Position numbers and translations under genes: made by a program. Positions 31,578 to 43,375 of a DNA stretch of 64,000 nucleotides are shown here, piece after piece (position 1 is the first letter of the stretch; every line of letters begins with the position of its first letter). The notes below the pieces were generated by a model. It worked only from the letters and a program-made list of their open reading frames with translations. It made no database searches and had not been told where the DNA came from. The stretch is from Panicum virgatum (lineage: Eukaryota; Streptophyta; Magnoliopsida; Poales; Poaceae): positions 24,794,637 through 24,858,636 of the forward strand of contig NC_053146.1 of the NCBI RefSeq assembly GCF_016808335.1, written 5' to 3'.

Positions 31578-32094
31578 CCAATGCGGAGTTCCATTTGTAT
31601 AATTATCGTTCGCTAACGATCCCTCTCGTTCCGCGAGAAGGGGCCCATAGGCATATCACTTCTGTTTGCCTAGCAGGATGACAAGAAGCAAGGCCAGAAG
31701 GGAAGCAGCACCGACACCACCGCCACAGCAGCCACAGTACCCATATCAGCATGAGGCAAATGGTTTGTCATGGCACCGTGCCAGCATAGAGGAGTGGGCA
31801 CGGCAGGCTCCAAGCCGCCGGTCCACCAGCTCTAGCTCCATAGGAGCCCCGAGCCTCGCTAGACGAACGGTCTCGTCCCGCGGGTTCGGTGCCATCACCC
31901 AGTAGTTAGGCGAACTGCGGGTGCAAAGTGACAACATTCAAGATACGCTACACCAACACATCGAGACATCCCAAGCATGGTAGCGACACACTGGCGAGAG
32001 ACTCCACGACATGGAGCAAAGGCAGCTGCAGCACCAGGAGGAGTGGAGGGCCTACTGCCATTGGACGGGTTTGAACCCCGACCAACAGTAGTGA
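31578..32094 (+). pseudogene. Env-position ORF of A2, 3' part
   Basis: Continues the A2 ORF after the Tekay element: NAEFHLYNYRSLTIPLVPRE, then a Pro/Gln-rich tail. The last 60 or so residues look helical and amphipathic (VQSDNIQDTLHQHIE, RLHDMEQRQLQHQEEWRAY), suggesting a coiled coil. TAG codons at 31903, near 31981 and at 32089 replace CAG or CAA codons by single C-to-T changes or equivalents. The natural stop TGA is at 32092. Confidence 0.7.
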
Positions 32095-32655
32095 GCCTGA
32101 AGCTTAGCTTGGGGAAGGACTCCCATAAGGGGTAACTTGTATCATGTATCTTTACTGCTTTCCAAAGCTTGCATGAAACCCAAAAAGTTTGCAAAACCTA
32201 GAAAATCCATAAAAATTTACATAACTAAAAACAAATAAAAACTTGCAAAACTTAGAAAACACCAAAAACATTTCCTTGCTTTAATATGTGTAGTAAGCAT
32301 GGTGTGAGTTTTCCTTGTTGAGATGATAAATAGTTGCTCTGTTAATTTCTTTCATATGCTTAGTTACAACTTTATGCTCTACCTAGTTTTGAGTTCATTG
32401 GCAAAAAGTGCAAACCTTAAACTTGAAAGTTGTGGGTAGCAAAAAGCATGATCCGAATCTAAGTTGTTGTGAGCTATGATATGGTAAATTAGAGTTGCTA
32501 TGATCTTCTTCTATGTGATGCTTGATATCAGGAGTATTTAATTTTGCAAACACAAAAATAAATTAAGTTCCTTGATGATATGAAATTCCTATCGAAAGCC
32601 ATATGTTGTTTTCATTACAAAACCTTCCACATATGCAACTTTCTATCTCATTGAG

Positions 32656-33732
32656 TGATGGGTGTATAAACCCGGGGTCCCTAACGGGCCCGCCTTAAAC
32701 AGTAACGGCCCAACAACCTATTGGGCTCATTTCGGCACAGCCCACGAACCGGTACGGGCAACCGCCATTCCTCAGCACCCAACACGACCACAGGCCGGCC
32801 CTCCGGGGACACATGGAAGGCTCCCGACCTAGCACACCCCGGGTCAGCGCCGTACCGAGCGACCCGGGCCGTGCGCTCCAAGATTGCCGCCCCGTACAAC
32901 AGGAGTGCCGGTCAAGCCAGACCCCGTACGAGCTCACACGTTGCCCACTCCCTCCACACACCGCGCCTGCATGATCCACATGACACCCTGACAGGGGCAC
33001 AGTGTTGGCCGTGCAGGCCGCACGACGCAACGGGAGAGGGCGTCAACGAGCTCTGCCTCCCACGCCGTAATGATGGCTTTCCATGGGCACCACTCCGTTA
33101 CGCCAGCGGGTGTGATAGGGCAGCACCGCCTGACTGTGGCAGGGCACCCATCAATGGGCATGCCGTCCTTCGGGCAGAAGCCATGCAAGGAGGGACGCGA
33201 GGCAGCGCTACGGACGGAGGAGCTGGTACGGACGGACAGGATAGGAGATGACCTCCGAGCGACCGACTGAGTGGCCATGCCACCCCGACTGTCCAGGGAC
33301 AGGACAGCAGCTTGACAACCCGTCACCCAAGAAAATCAACCTGACACAAGCCTCTCCACTCCCGACTGACCAGGAGGGGCCCGATGACTGAAGAAGATGA
33401 AGGACCCCCGAGCGGGACCAAGACACCACGTTAGATATATGTAAACAATTGGCCCCACCTTGAACTATAAAAGGGAAAGCCCCACACGTAGGAGAGGGTT
33501 CGACTCCGAGAGAACATACTGCTTGAAGGCTTGTAAGCTCCCCTCTGAATTTTGAGCACCTGGGCTCGAAAGCAATAGAGCAAGAATACCACCCCCCATA
33601 CTGGACGTAGGGCATTCTCCGGCCCGAACCAGTCCAAATCCTCGAGTCATTGTGTGCTAGACCATATCTGATTCAACGCACAATTCACTAGCAATTGAGT
33701 AGTTGAATAGTTGGACATTTTCCGAGCCGACA
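32656..33732 (+). mobile_element. Solo LTR (family D)
   Basis: 1077 bp, TGATGGGTGTATAAAC ... CCGAGCCGACA, flanked by TTGAG on both sides (32651-32655 and 33733-33737). Flanking sequence is continuous with A1 if it is removed. A TATA-like CTATAAAAGG lies near 33466. No internal region, PBS or polypurine tract, so it is a solo LTR left by recombination. Confidence 0.9.
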
Positions 33733-33945
33733 TTGAGCTTTGTCAAATTGTTATGACCCTTAGTGAGATTCATTTCATACTCCTATGATCAAGATCACGT
33801 ACACATTTTCTACCACATGCTACGCTTCTACGCTAGAAGTAAGCAAACATCCATCCATCCACAAAATAAAACTCCATGTTGCAGTATGACACCTCTCTCA
33901 TCAAAAGATTACAACAAGGATATGGGGCGATGCAAAAATAAATAA

Positions 33946-34052
33946 GCATACCCAAAGAAGGTATGCTGCATGCTTCGGCATGTAAAAAAAAGAGATAAAA
34001 AGAAAATAAAAGATGCATACCCAAAGAAGGTATGCTACATGCTTAGGCATGT
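33946..34052 (+). repeat. Tandem double-hairpin repeat in A2 3' UTR
   Basis: Units 33946-33983 and 34015-34052 repeat GCATACC/GGTATGC and (G/A)CATGC/GCATGT stems. The first unit has a TTCG tetraloop; the second has loop TTAG. Confidence 0.75.
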
Positions 34053-34637
34053 CAAAAAAAAAGAGAAAAGAAAAGATAGCCCCTTATCCAAGAGAAAATA
34101 AAAGGAGAGATGGTTCATACAAAGGAGTTCATACACCATCCACCAAAAAAATATCCGCACACTTGCACATCTTGATGAAGGTTTGTGACTTGTTTCTCCT
34201 TTGGATCAAGTCTTTGACTTAGCAAAATATGAGAAGCAATTATGCCTTCAAATCCTCCATACCTACAGCTCCACAAAAACAACCATTAGAGATAGGTTGA
34301 GGAAGAAATTAACAATAAAAAGCCTTGCTAAGGAACTATACACATTGAGCGATCTGAGAGAACATCCGAGGAACTTAATAATTTTCTTTTGAATATATTT
34401 ACAAAAACCTCCGTATTAACGGTTGAGCTAAGAGAAAGAAATATGAGCACTCTATGATACCGTTCTGACTCTCAACCACCAAAGATGAAGTGAAGCTATA
34501 AGCCCCACAAGAGAAAGGTAAGGGGTGAGAACAAAGGCCAACTTATTTAAATTCAAGGTAAGAAGCATTCGGTTGTGCCTAAGTATAAGTTGGAAATTCG
34601 ACATTGAAGCAACTTCTGATCAACAATAAGCGCCAAG

Positions 34638-34675
34638 TTTTGCTCGGGACGAGCAAAAGGCTAGCTTGGGGGTGT
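34638..34675 (+). promoter_or_regulatory. Hairpin plus polypurine tract of A2
   Basis: TTTTGCTCG-GGA-CGAGCAAAA (34638-34658) is a perfect 9 bp stem with a 3-base loop. It is followed within a few bases by the polypurine tract CTTGGGGGTGT (34665-34675) and the LTR. Confidence 0.75.
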
Positions 34676-35454
34676 TGTTGACGGTCATTAAGTGCAAAAT
34701 CTGACCGTCACCTATACTCACAAAAGAAGGAAAACCATACCTCTTACTTGCATATTTGTCTCACTAACCCAGCTCCACAGTTGTTTTGGAGAAATTATCT
34801 TTTCAGGAGCACAAGTCCGGAATAAAAAGAAAACACGAAGAATACGCAGAGGAAGTCGCAGAAGATCGCATCCTGCGTAACACAAGCAAAAAAGGCCCAC
34901 TTGCAGACCAAACCAACCAACCAGGCCCCGGCACTGACCATCTGACATCAGGATCTGCCAGGCAGTGTACCAAAGAAAGACGATGGCCAGAGGCGGCAAA
35001 GTGGGGCCGGCCAACCTCATGGGTCGGCCAAACCTGGACAGGCACCTGTCCAGATGCATTTTGGCAGGAAGTCTGATCCTCCTGTAGTCGGTTTGGCACG
35101 TTTCCATGTATAGAGATGGCGGGAACCGACCTCAAATACTATATAAGGTGCCTCCCACCACTCTCACCACACACACGACTTGGAGAAGCCTCTCTCTCAC
35201 TCTCATTGCTACTTGTACTCCTTAGGATAGTGGAGCTAGGCTAGAACTTCAATTCCTTAGCGAATCCAGTCGTCTCGGGGTCGGCGAGCAATCCTCGGCC
35301 TCTGGTATGGCTTTGTATTCCGACTATCATTATACTTTTCATAAAGAGTTCGTTCATGATTATCTTGCTATGTTCTTAGCTTTCTTAGCCATGATTTGTT
35401 CTTCATCAAGTTGTATTAGTTGCTTGCTTAGACCAGATGATCTGGGTAAGGATG
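34676..35454 (+). mobile_element. 3' LTR of A2, segment 1
   Basis: TGTTGACGGTCATTAAGTGC to GGTAAGGATG, aligning with 5991 onward of the A1 LTR. TATA at about 35139 (CTATATAAGG), preceded by GGGGCCGGCC and GGGTCGGCC motifs near 35005-35030. Split by the Tat element. Confidence 0.9.
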
Positions 35455-36672
35455 TGTTATCACCATAAATTAATAGGGTTAATTAATGGGCCGCGAGCAA
35501 GTTGGGCTTAAAGCAGGAATTAAAGAAGGCTTGTGAATCGGCTCCTGCGTGAGTGTTTGGGCCATGTGGGCCATGTATCTTTAGATTTAGTTCAGTTTGG
35601 GTTAGAGATAGAGTCCGATTTGGACACGTTGGTTTAGGATTGTTTTCCAAGTCTCCGGACTATAAATATGTACCCTATGATATTCGTAAAAGAGAGAACG
35701 TCATCACGTCTCGCAACAACAATTCTCGGCGCACCGCCATCCCTAATCCTAGGGATTTCATCCAAGTAAGCGCCATGCTGCCCTGATCACTTCTTGTGAT
35801 CAGGGCAGCATTGTTCTTACTTTTACCTTGGTATTACTCGTACTGAAGCGTTTTTGATGGCGAGTAGTGCTAGTTATCCTGGTATTCATAGCATGACCTT
35901 TAGTAGATCTATCATGTTCTTGTTGTCTATCATCTACGAATATCATGTTATCTTTGCGTAATCATGTATTAATCTTACGCTAATTCTCATTGCATAGGAA
36001 GTAGTCGCGCTGAGATAACACCCTGCTTCTTTTCTATCTAGTAGATCTAATCTATTATGGTTTGTTCTTATACTTAAGAATCGGCTTAATATCTGCTAGG
36101 TTAGGCCTTGCAAACGGGTTGGATGATCCGGCAACATATTAGATGCTTTGCTTTGATCTTAATAGGGATTGATCCGGGCATCGGCTTTCGCTTATTCTTA
36201 GGCCTCTTTTCTGGTTAAAGTTTGGTTATCTATTACGCTCGTTAGGCCTAATTACGTGTAGGATGTTCTGATCCTGCAACTCAGATTTTGTTGTGGATTG
36301 GATTAACTTGATCTAATTGAAGAAGTTTTTATAGTTATTTGCTTTATCTATTAACATCTAGATATGCAGATCTGATCTGACACCGGGACTCGATCGGCTC
36401 TTTAAAGCCGATGCAAGAGTCGTCCCGGGGAGCCGACCACGGCTCGGACTAATGTTTACCTGTGCTTGTGCATGCAGGCAAACCATCGAAAGCACGTTTG
36501 CACCTTCCTGATCGGGTATAGGTCAGGTGGCACGCCCTGCATCTCTGGAAGCGTCGGCGTGTGCCAGGATCTGGGCCGTTGACCGAGGGACCAGTGCCAG
36601 CCAGCGCCCCGGCAGCCTCCCGGCTCTTCGTGTTGCCTGTCGCTACTCGCCAGTGGGTTTTGACCGACAACA
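35455..36672 (+). repeat. 5' LTR of Tat element with a leader intron
   Basis: TGTTATCACCATAAATTAAT ... GACCGACAACA. TATA ACTATAAATATG near 35659. A likely intron runs from CCAA|GTAAGC (35766) to CATGCAG| (36477). Nine bases after the donor lies a 16 bp perfect stem (35775-35811). Confidence 0.9.
35775..35811 (+). repeat. 16 bp perfect hairpin downstream of the LTR splice donor
   Basis: ATGCTGCCCTGATCAC - TTCTT - GTGATCAGGGCAGCAT. The 3' LTR copy (44873-44910) keeps 15 of 16 pairs with a loop of six. Confidence 0.85.
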
Positions 36673-36677
36673 CATTC

Positions 36678-36695
36678 TGGCACGCCCGGTGGGAC
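36678..36695 (+). promoter_or_regulatory. Primer binding site of Tat element
   Basis: TGGCACGCCCGGTGGGAC begins five bases after the LTR. The position and leading TGG fit a PBS. I suspect tRNA-Arg, as in other Tat elements, but cannot confirm the isoacceptor. Confidence 0.7.
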
Positions 36696-36709
36696 CTTCA
36701 CCAGCAACA

Positions 36710-39700
36710 ATGTCCACCGCCAGGATGACTGGACCTCAGAACCAAGCGCCGGTTCCGCCGGTCACCAACCCTGTCATGTATGAAGAGCTGACCCCCGAAC
36801 ACCAGCAGAAGTATGATGAGGTCAAAGCTCAGTTCGAAGCCGATCTCATCGGCTCTTTCGAGAGGACCCGCAGCCACAGCATCAGGAGGAAGGGGTTCTC
36901 ACCCGAAGGCGCTCTCGACAACATCGACCTGTCCGTACCATCAAAGGAGCGCACCAGGGCCCTACGCCAGGAGATGAACTACATGGTGACTCACTCGCTT
37001 CATCGGCACTTAAAAAGCCTGGTGAACGAGCTCGAGCGCGTGGCACATCGCGTCGTCCAGGAGGTGATCAAGAACCAGTACTCCCCATCGGGACCAATCC
37101 TGGGGAGTCACAGGGGAGAAGCCCCACTTCAGTCTAGGCCGCCATTGCCATACTCGCTCACAACTGCAGGGCCGCAGAGTTCGCCGATCTACGTCGTCTA
37201 CAAGATCGGCGGAGATCCCGGGGAGGGCCAGTTCCTGAGCAAGACGCCTAAGGAGATCCCACATGGCTACACATTCGTGTACATACCTGACAACATCAAC
37301 CCAACATGCGCGGGACAGTTGGTGAGTAGAGGAGCTTCAGGGACAGATACGGAGAAACAAGCATGGCTAGCGATGTACGCTACCAGGCCGAGTGCTGAAC
37401 CCTCGGCCCTAGGAGTTCTTAGTGTGGAACAGATTAGCGCAATACTAAGGGACCAGTTCGGCATTCTGCCCAAGAGAAAGGCGATCAGCTATTCCAAGCC
37501 GTACCCAAGCGACTACGACTTGATCCCGTTGCCACCCAAGTATCTGCTCTCGGAGTTCACTAAGTACAGCGGGTCAGAAGGAGCCAGCTCCATCGAGCAT
37601 GTGAGCCGATACCTAACGTAGCTCTCGATGATTTCAGTATCGGATCCTCTGAGGGTCCGGTTCTTCTGCCAGTCTCTCACAGGCTCAGCCTTTGGATGGT
37701 ACACATCATTGGCCCCAGATTCGATCCGCACTTGGAGGCAGCTGGAAGATCAGTTCCAAACCCAGTATCACTTAGAGGCTGCTGAAGCTGGGATTGCCGA
37801 CCTCGCCCAAGTCAAGCAGAAACGAGGGGAAAGTGTGTCGAAGTACGTGCAGTGCTTCAGAGAAGTTAAGAATCGATGCTACTCATCGCGCATCACAGAA
37901 ATGGAGGCAAACAATTTGGTAGTTCTGGGGCTCGCTAAGCCGATCAAGGATCTGGTTTTTCAGTTGGATTTCACCTCTCTGGCGCATATGGTGCAGAAGC
38001 TCACGACGTATGAACACTCTCACCCTGAGTTGTACCAGGAAAAATTTAAGCACCATGTGAATATGGCCCAAGCAGATGATTCTGATGATTCTAGCAGGGA
38101 GCAAGGAGTGGCTGTGGCAGAGTGGACCCGGGGGGCAAACCCCGTCCCGTGCAAGTGGGTCAAACATAAGGGGCTTGTGAAGGGCTTTGACTTTGACGTG
38201 GCCAAGGCAGAGCAGATATTCGATCTACTGCTCAAGGAAAAGCAGTTGAAGCTCCCAGAGAATCACAAGCTGCCAACAGCGCAAGATCTGTAGGGGAGGC
38301 CGTACTGCAAGTGGCACCACTCGTTCACCCATGCCATGAATGACTGCAAGGAGCTGTGTCGGCAGATCCAATCGGCTATTGAGCAAGGCCGATTAATTCT
38401 GGTCCAACACACGATGAAGGTTGACAGTCAATCATTCCCACAGGCTAACATGGTGGGGCTGTCAGATCTTAGATCTGAGGGCCAGAATTTAGCGTTCTAG
38501 ATTAACATGGTGGGATCTGTACGCCGCCGTGACGAGCAGAGGAAAGAGGCCGATTCTTGCAAACGGCCCCAGGATGAAGACGAGTCAGAGCAGCAACATA
38601 TTACTGAAGAACAAGTGCGTCACATCCGCAATCAACTCCTAGCTTCTAATCGGCTTCTTGAAAAATACGAGTATCAGCACAAGCTGTGTCGCCGGTATGA
38701 ATCGGAAGAGGAGGAGTACGAGCACCGCGAGGGGAGAACGCTGGGGAGGCGCCAGGCTGTACGCGACCACTGGCATTGCCCATTCTTTAGGTACTGTTGG
38801 AATTCCGGCATGAGCCGATTGCCTACTATCGATGATTGCCTGGAGTGCAGGCCTCGGGGATGCCAGTCAGGCGAGACGTCGGTGTTCCGACGCTTGGGGC
38901 CCAAAGCATGTCACGACGACCATCTTGAGCGGCCACCCAGGGATGATCTTGAGCTTGAAGGGGAGGATAAGTATCATCGTCCACGATGGTGTCCTGACTT
39001 ACTCAGTCACTCGCAGAAGCGCAGAGTGCAGCGCTTGCGCAATCTCGAAGAAGCGGAAGCAAGGTACCTCGACGTGTTGTGGAAGGCGCGCCCAGATCTC
39101 GCGGGGCAAGTCAGGTGCCCGCAAATAGTGGAAAGGCACCCTCCAAGGAGGGAGTGGCGTCCCAAACATTTGAAAGCTGATGAGAAACCATCGGCTGTTG
39201 TGAATATGGTATTTGTGCTCCCGTTGGAATTTCGAGCGCCTCATCCAGAGGAGCTGGCCATCGCACAGCTGGATCTTGGCCCACAGCCGATTATCTTTGA
39301 GAAGCCCAAGGAGAAAAGCTACAAGCACCTGAAGGGGTTATATCTCAAGGGTCTCATCGATGGCAAACCTGTGAACAGGATGTTGGTCGACACCGGCGTC
39401 GCAGTTAATTTGATGCCGTATTCGGTGCTGCGCCGATTGGGTCGTTCTGCTGCTGACCTTATCAAGACCAACATAATGATCAATGATTTCAACGGGCAGC
39501 AATCGGAGGCAAAGGGCGTCCTCAATGTGGAGTTGACAGTCGGCTACAAGACTGTCCCAACCTCATTCTTCATCGTCAACAGTAAGAGTACGTACACAGT
39601 GCTGCTTGGGAGGGATTGGATTCACGCCAATTGTTGTGTTCCTTCCACAATGCACCAGTGTTTGGTTCAATGGGATGGCGACGAAGTGGAGGTGGTCCGT

Positions 39701-39856
39701 GCAGATGACTCCAGCGAGGTTTCGCTCGCAGACATGAACGCTTGGGACGCGGAAGGACAAGAGCCGATCTCAGGGATTGCGCAAGAAGACTGTGATCGGA
39801 TCAAAGCGACAAAAAACGGATTGAGGCTGGTCTTATCCACTGGCCTCACAGAATAA
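36710..39856 (+). pseudogene. gag-PR: Tat gag-protease ORF
   Basis: One frame of 1048 codons from ATG 36710 to TAA 39854. The order is: N-terminal helical region, a Gly/Tyr-rich stretch, the gag domain (VRFFCQSLTGSAFGWYTSL, FQTQYHLEAAEAGIADL, LAHMVQKLTTYEHSHPEL), a Cys/His knuckle (YCKWHHSFTHAMNDCKEL) and a second Cys-rich segment (HWHCPFFRYCW ... CLEC). The aspartic protease (MLVDTGVAVNLMP) has its DTG near residue 894, followed by TVLLGRDWIH. TAG codons at 37619, 38291 and 38498 interrupt it. All sit where CAG is expected, and I see no frameshift over more than 3 kb. Confidence 0.9.
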
Positions 39857-39899
39857 ATACATCCTGGCACTCTACGGAGTTCAGCAGGTTTAGAGAGGT

Positions 39900-42800
39900 C
39901 GGTCCTAGCGACCGGCACCAAAAAGTAGATAATTCTTATTTGGAGTTGAAACTGTTACATTATGAACAAACAGTAGCCTGCTCTGGCAGTTGGTTAGTCA
40001 ATGAGTATTCAGTTTCGAATGGTAATACAGAAACAGCCAGCCCGTGCGGTCGGCCGAAAATTTTCTTTTGTTATCTCTCCGTATTTGCTATCGACGTGGC
40101 AGGTGATGACGAGTTGCCTACGTCCACAGTTGGTTTTACAGGCGACGACAAGTTGGGGTACGGGTTTACATCAGCTGATGATTTGGAGGAAGTAGATATA
40201 GGTCCCGGGGATAAGCCTCGACCAACATTTATCAGCAAAAGGTTAGACCCGGGCCTGCGTGAGCCGATGATAGCACTATTGAAAGAATACCGGGACTGTT
40301 TTGCTTGGGATTATACTGAAATGCCCGGTCTGGATAGAAGCATCGTCGAACATCGGCTCCCTCTTAAGAAAGGATTTCGGCCGTTTCAACAATGAGCACG
40401 ACAGATGAAGGCCGAAATCCTAGAGGAGGTTAAGAAAGAGGTGCAAAAGATGTTGGATGCAGGGTTCATCAGGCCATGTCGGTATGCAGAATGGATCTCC
40501 AGCGTGGTCCCTGTACAAAAGAAGGCTGGCCGATGGCGAGTTTGCGTGGATTTCAGGGACCTCAACAGAGCAACGCCAAAGGACGAGTATCCGATACCCG
40601 TCGCGGAAATGTTGATCAACGCAGCTGCCGGTCACAAAATGCTGAGCTTTATGGATGGTAATGCCGGCTACAACCAGATCTTCATGGCCCCAGAGGATAT
40701 AAGCAAGACCGCGTTCAGAGTACCAGGCGCGGTCGGCTTGTTCGAGTACTTGGTTATGACCTTTGGATTGAAAAATGCCGGTGCAACATATCAACGCGCC
40801 ATGAATTTCATTTTTCATGATCTCATCAGCAAACTGGTAGAAATCTACATTGATGATGTCGTGGTCAAGTCCACATCGGATGGGGGACATCTGGAAGATT
40901 TGCGTAAGGTATTAGAGCGGACTCGGAGGTTTGGGCTCAGAATGAACTTGAAGAAATGCGCCTTTGGTGTATCGGCTGGTTAGTTCTTAGGATTCCTGGT
41001 ACATGAGCGAGGGATCGAGATCGGCCTAAAAAGTCAAGAAGCTGTAAGGACGATGAGGCCGCCTACTACGAAGAAGGAGTTGCAGAAGCTCATCGGCAAA
41101 ATCAATTTTGTCAGACGATTCATCTCCAATCTGTCTGGACGTATCGAGCCATTCATGGGTCTCGTGAAAATCAAGTCCGATGATGAATTTCACTAGGGGG
41201 GGCAGAGCAGCAGCAAGCTTTCGACGAAATCAAAGAATACTTGTCGAAGCCTCCAGTTTTGGTTCCTCCACAGCAACTCAGGCTCTTCTACGTATACTTA
41301 TCCGTAGGCGACACCTCCATCGCCTCGGTGCTGGTTCAGAAGCATGACGGACAGGAAAGGGTTGTGTTCTACCTTAGTAGGCGCATGTTGGACGCCGAGA
41401 CCAGGTACCCTGAGATTGAAAAGCTTTGTCTCTATTTATTCTTTACATGTACAAAGCTTCATCATATTTTGCTCTCGGCGGAAACAATCGTTATTTGCAA
41501 ATCGGATGTCATAAAGCATATGCTGTCGGCTCTTGTTCTGAAAGGCCGACTCGGAAAATGGATGTTCGCGCTGTCAGAGTTCGATATCCGATATCAACCG
41601 GCAAAGGCAATCAAGGGACATGCACTGGTGGATCTCATTGCAGACAGGATCAGCAATGATGTGGCTGCACTTTTCATACGTCCATGGGCCATGTTTTTCG
41701 ACGGATCGGCGTGTGATGATGGGTGTGGTGTGGGAATTCTTTTGGTAGCGCCTCGAGGGGCGACTTATTCCTTTTCCATCAGGGTGACTACTCTATGCAC
41801 CAATAATTTAGTAGAGTATGAGGCCGTTCGTAAGGGGACGAAATTACTCTTGGAAGCTGGCGCAGAAGCGGTGGAAATATTTGGGGATTCGAAACTAGTG
41901 ATTTCTCAGCTCACTGAAGAATATAGATGTGAGAGCGAGGCTCTTTTTCCGATATGGATGCAGTGCCGTGAGTTGATGTCACAATTCAGGTATATTAATT
42001 TCCACTGGATACGCAGGACTTTGAACAATGAAGCCAATGACTTGGCACATATGGCTTCCGGATACAAGGAAACAGCCGATGGGATCGATGTAGAGGTTCA
42101 GTTTCTAGAACCTGGAGATTGGAGAGCCGATATCTTCAATTATTTGAAGGATTCGGCTCGGGGGCACCCAGAAGGATAAGACTCAAAGCTATGAAGTATG
42201 TTCTGATAGGAGACAATATGTTCTACAGGACTTTGGAAGGATTGCTGCTTAAATGTCTGGGGCCTTCGGAGTTGAATCGGCTTTTGCATGAGGTTCATGA
42301 GGGAGCCTGCGGTACTTATCAATCGGCCCATAAGATGAAGTGGCTCATTAAGCGATCGGGATATTACTGGCCTACCATGCTTGAGGTCTGCTTTAAATAT
42401 TACAAGGGATGTCAGGCATGTCAGAGATTCGGCAAGATTCAGATGGTGCCGGCATCAGTTATGAATCCTATCATTAAGCCATGGCCATTCAGGGGTTGGG
42501 CCATGGATATGATTGGCCAGATCAACCCGCCATCCCGCAAGGGTCACCAATGGGTGTTGGCTGTCATGGATTATTTCACGAAATGGGTGGAGGCGATACC
42601 CATGAGGTTGGTGGCATCAAAAGATGTGATTAGTTTCGTTAAAGAGCACATCATTCATAGGTTCGGGATTCCCCAAACCATTACGACCGATGGAGGATCG
42701 GTCTTTATATCAGATGAATTTAGGAAGTTCGCCGATGACATGGGGTTCAAGCTGATCAGATCATCCCCATATTATGCCCAGTCTAATGGATAGGCTGAAG

Positions 42801-43375
42801 CATCCAACCAGAGCCTTATCAAGCTGATCAAAATGAAGATCGATGAATATCCTAGGCGCTGGTATGAGGTGTTGTCAGAGGCTTTGTGGGCATATCGTAT
42901 TTCATGTCACAGATCCATCAAGAGGTCACCATACCATCTGGTCTACTGTCAAGACGCTGTGTTGCCATGGGAGATCACAGCCAGATCGAGGCGTGTTGAG
43001 TTCCAGAATGATCTGTCGGCTGAGGAGTATGCAGCCTTGATGAGCGACAATGTGGAGGATCTCACAGAGCTAAGACTTTGGTCACTTGAGAAGATCAAGG
43101 AAAACAAGTCTAAAGTGGCTCGTGCATACAACAAAAAGGTCAAGCCAAAAAATTTCCAGGTTGGAGACCTGGTTTGGGAGGCAGTGCTAGCATTGGGAAC
43201 TAAAGATAGGAAGTATGGTAAATGGTCTCCAACTTGGAATGGGCCGTACAAGGTTGATCAGGTCCTGCCTGGAAATGCGTACATGCTTGAAGAATTAGAC
43301 GGTGTCAAGTTTCCTGTTGCCGTCAATGGCCAACACCTCAAGAAATATTTCCCGAGCATGTGGGAAGGCGAATAA
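39900..43375 (+). pseudogene. pol: Tat pol: RT, two RNase H domains, integrase
   Basis: In a different frame from gag-PR. RT (40250-41190): EVQKMLDAGFIRPCRYAEW, VCVDFRDLNRATPKDEYP and catalytic EIYIDDVVV. The first RNase H follows (YLSRRMLDAETRYPEIEKL, 41370-41430). An additional archaeal-type RNase H (MFFDGSACDDGCGVGILLV, 41690-42060) marks the Tat lineage. Integrase: zinc HHCC (42270-42430), AMDMIGQINPP, TTDGGSVF, and the catalytic E in AEASNQ (42796). Stops at 40393 (TGA), 40981, 41194 and 42791 (TAG) fit single changes from TGG, CAG, TGG and CAG. Two frameshifts, near 41197 and 42160, both fall in G runs. Natural stop TAA 43373. Confidence 0.92.

Larger units (their letters stand above)
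32095..34675 (+). other. 3' untranslated region of A2, split by a solo LTR
   Basis: Aligns with 4600-5990 of A1 throughout, interrupted by 32656-33732. It contains the tandem double hairpins (33946-34052), the block shared with the Tat 3' UTR, and a 9 bp hairpin directly before the polypurine tract. No gene. Confidence 0.85.

Noticed and set aside
32721..33326. Open frames up to 176 codons in the solo LTR
   Set aside because: Open on both strands in a GC-rich LTR, with no domain; they do not continue beyond the LTR.
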